DNA from: an uncultured Synergistales bacterium
GTDB lineage: Bacteria > Synergistota > Synergistia > Synergistales > Aminobacteriaceae
DNA: 6,034 nt
Direction of reading: 5' to 3'
Assembly: GCA_905236605.1 (NCBI GenBank)
Contig: CAJORD010000065.1
Coordinates: forward strand, 1 to 6,034
Below, piece by piece: positions 5,135 through 6,034 of this stretch. Below the pieces are notes generated by a model. That model searched no databases. It was given only the letters and a program-made list of their open reading frames with translations, and was not told the DNA's origin. How positions within the stretch are numbered: position 1 is the first letter of the stretch; each line of letters starts with the position of its first letter. The position numbers and the translations under genes were made by a program.

Positions 5135-6034
5135 TTGCCTAGAACAAAAAAAGAAGCCACGGAAAAAACTGCCAAGCCTACTAAAAAAACTAAAGTTAAA
5201 GTTAAAAAAGTCGAAGAGCCAGAGCTTTCTGAGCTTGACGAAGGACTTGAAAACGAAGATTTTGATGAAGAAGATGTAGGCGATTTCGAAGAAGAACCTA
5301 CTATTGAAGAGATTGCGTCGTCAGATGTGGATTTAATAGAAGCTGGCGACGACATTGTAACCACTGACGAAAAATCAGGAGGTGTTGAAGCCTTGATAAA
5401 TGAAACGAGAAATAGAGGCTACGTAACTAACGATGATATAGAGCGACATATCCCGGTCGAAAATTGGGACGCAGATACGCTCGACAGCATTTTTATAAAT
5501 TTACAAGAGAGAGGCGTTGACCTCGTCGACAAAGCAAATATCGGAAAAATTCCCGCGCCGTCAGATTCTCGCGAAGAATTTATTCCGACTATTGACAGCG
5601 AACTAGCAAAACTCGATGACATTCCTTTAACTGACCCCGTGCGAATGTATCTGCGCGAAATCGGGAAAGTTGCGCTCTTGACAGCGACAGAAGAAGTCGA
5701 ACTTGCCAAGCGAATGGAAGCGGGCGACGAAGAAGCTAAGCAGCGTTTAATCGACGCAAATTTAAGACTTGTCGTCAGCATCGCAAAAAAATATATCGGG
5801 CGCGGAATGTTATTTTTAGATTTGATTCAAGAAGGAAACTTAGGACTTATTCGCGCGGTCGAAAAATTTGATTATCGGCGCGGCTTCAAGTTCAGCACTT
5901 ACGCCACATGGTGGATTCGTCAGGCCATCACGCGCGCAATCGCTGACCAGGCCCGCACAATTCGTGTACCCGTCCACATGGTCGAGACTATTAATAAAAT
6001 GGTAAGAAGTTCTCGTTTGCTCGTTCAGGAACTC
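5135..6034 (+). CDS. rpoD: Primary sigma factor RpoD / sigma-70 (N-terminal 300 residues, runs off window)
   Basis: The housekeeping sigma subunit that directs RNA polymerase to promoters of the TTGACA/TATAAT kind. Visible in order: a lysine-rich segment (residues 5-26), a very acidic segment (27-60), region 1.1 (about 82-132, with [13 protein letters not shown]), region 1.2 (about 163-203, from [17 protein letters not shown]), and region 2 from [14 protein letters not shown] (208 on) through [17 protein letters not shown], the core-binding stretch. Then [17 protein letters not shown] (253-269), which melts and reads the -10 element, and [14 protein letters not shown] entering region 3. Regions 3 and 4 lie beyond the right edge. 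The start is TTG behind AAAGGAG; no other start is available. The preceding gene ends 50 nt upstream and no terminator or good promoter lies between, so part of its transcription may come from the cheV side. The usual partner dnaG is not directly upstream. Confidence 0.95.
   Translation, partial: MPRTKKEATEKTAKPTKKTKVKVKKVEEPELSELDEGLENEDFDEEDVGDFEEEPTIEEIASSDVDLIEAGDDIVTTDEKSGGVEALINETRNRGYVTNDDIERHIPVENWDADTLDSIFINLQERGVDLVDKANIGKIPAPSDSREEFIPTIDSELAKLDDIPLTDPVRMYLREIGKVALLTATEEVELAKRMEAGDEEAKQRLIDANLRLVVSIAKKYIGRGMLFLDLIQEGNLGLIRAVEKFDYRRGFKFSTYATWWIRQAITRAIADQARTIRVPVHMVETINKMVRSSRLLVQEL

Noticed and set aside
5065..5781. Minus-strand Ser-rich reading frames opposite rpoD (5065-5364 and 5419-5781).
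   Set aside because: Shadows of the rpoD frame; the Ser-rich composition comes from reading Glu/Asp codons in reverse.

Overview
The window looks like chromosomal DNA from an anaerobic, motile, didermic-type bacterium with AT-rich intergenic spaces and regular use of TTG starts. The gene set (a two-subunit tartrate dehydratase-type enzyme, a DASS carboxylate permease, FCD-type GntR regulators, CheV, and a sigma-70 with a charged N-terminal tail) would fit Synergistota. That placement is inference from remembered protein resemblance, not a search, and is held loosely. No IS element, integrase, CRISPR array, tRNA or rRNA is visible.

The left half (1 to about 3326) is read on the minus strand and appears to be a small carboxylate-use locus. 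In transcription order it holds two adjacent GntR-family regulators (3326-2742, then 2739-2107, 2 nt apart), a hairpin plus T-rich terminator (about 2081-2047), a well-formed sigma-70 promoter (TTGACA, 16-nt spacer, TATTAT, 1837-1810), a 12-TM-class DASS/SLC13 permease (1736-462) and, 29 nt further on, the 5' part of ttdA, the alpha subunit of L(+)-tartrate dehydratase / class I fumarase (432 to the window edge). The permease would bring in a di- or hydroxy-carboxylate and the dehydratase would convert it (tartrate to oxaloacetate, or a related reaction). The beta subunit is expected just outside the window.

The same 8-mer, TGTATCCA, sits at the centre of an imperfect palindrome in two places: right after the predicted transcription start of the permease operon and in the leader of the gntR pair. 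It is the best candidate for the operator of one or both GntR proteins and would tie the locus together as an autoregulated, substrate-responsive unit.

The right half (3466-6034) is read on the plus strand: cheV (CheW domain plus receiver domain), then after 2 nt an unrecognised 229-residue protein starting at TTG, then after 50 nt the first 300 codons of rpoD, also starting at TTG behind a consensus AAAGGAG. A chemotaxis scaffold and an unknown cytoplasmic protein directly in front of the primary sigma factor, with no dnaG in between, is an unusual arrangement. No clear terminator separates these genes, so read-through from cheV into rpoD is possible.
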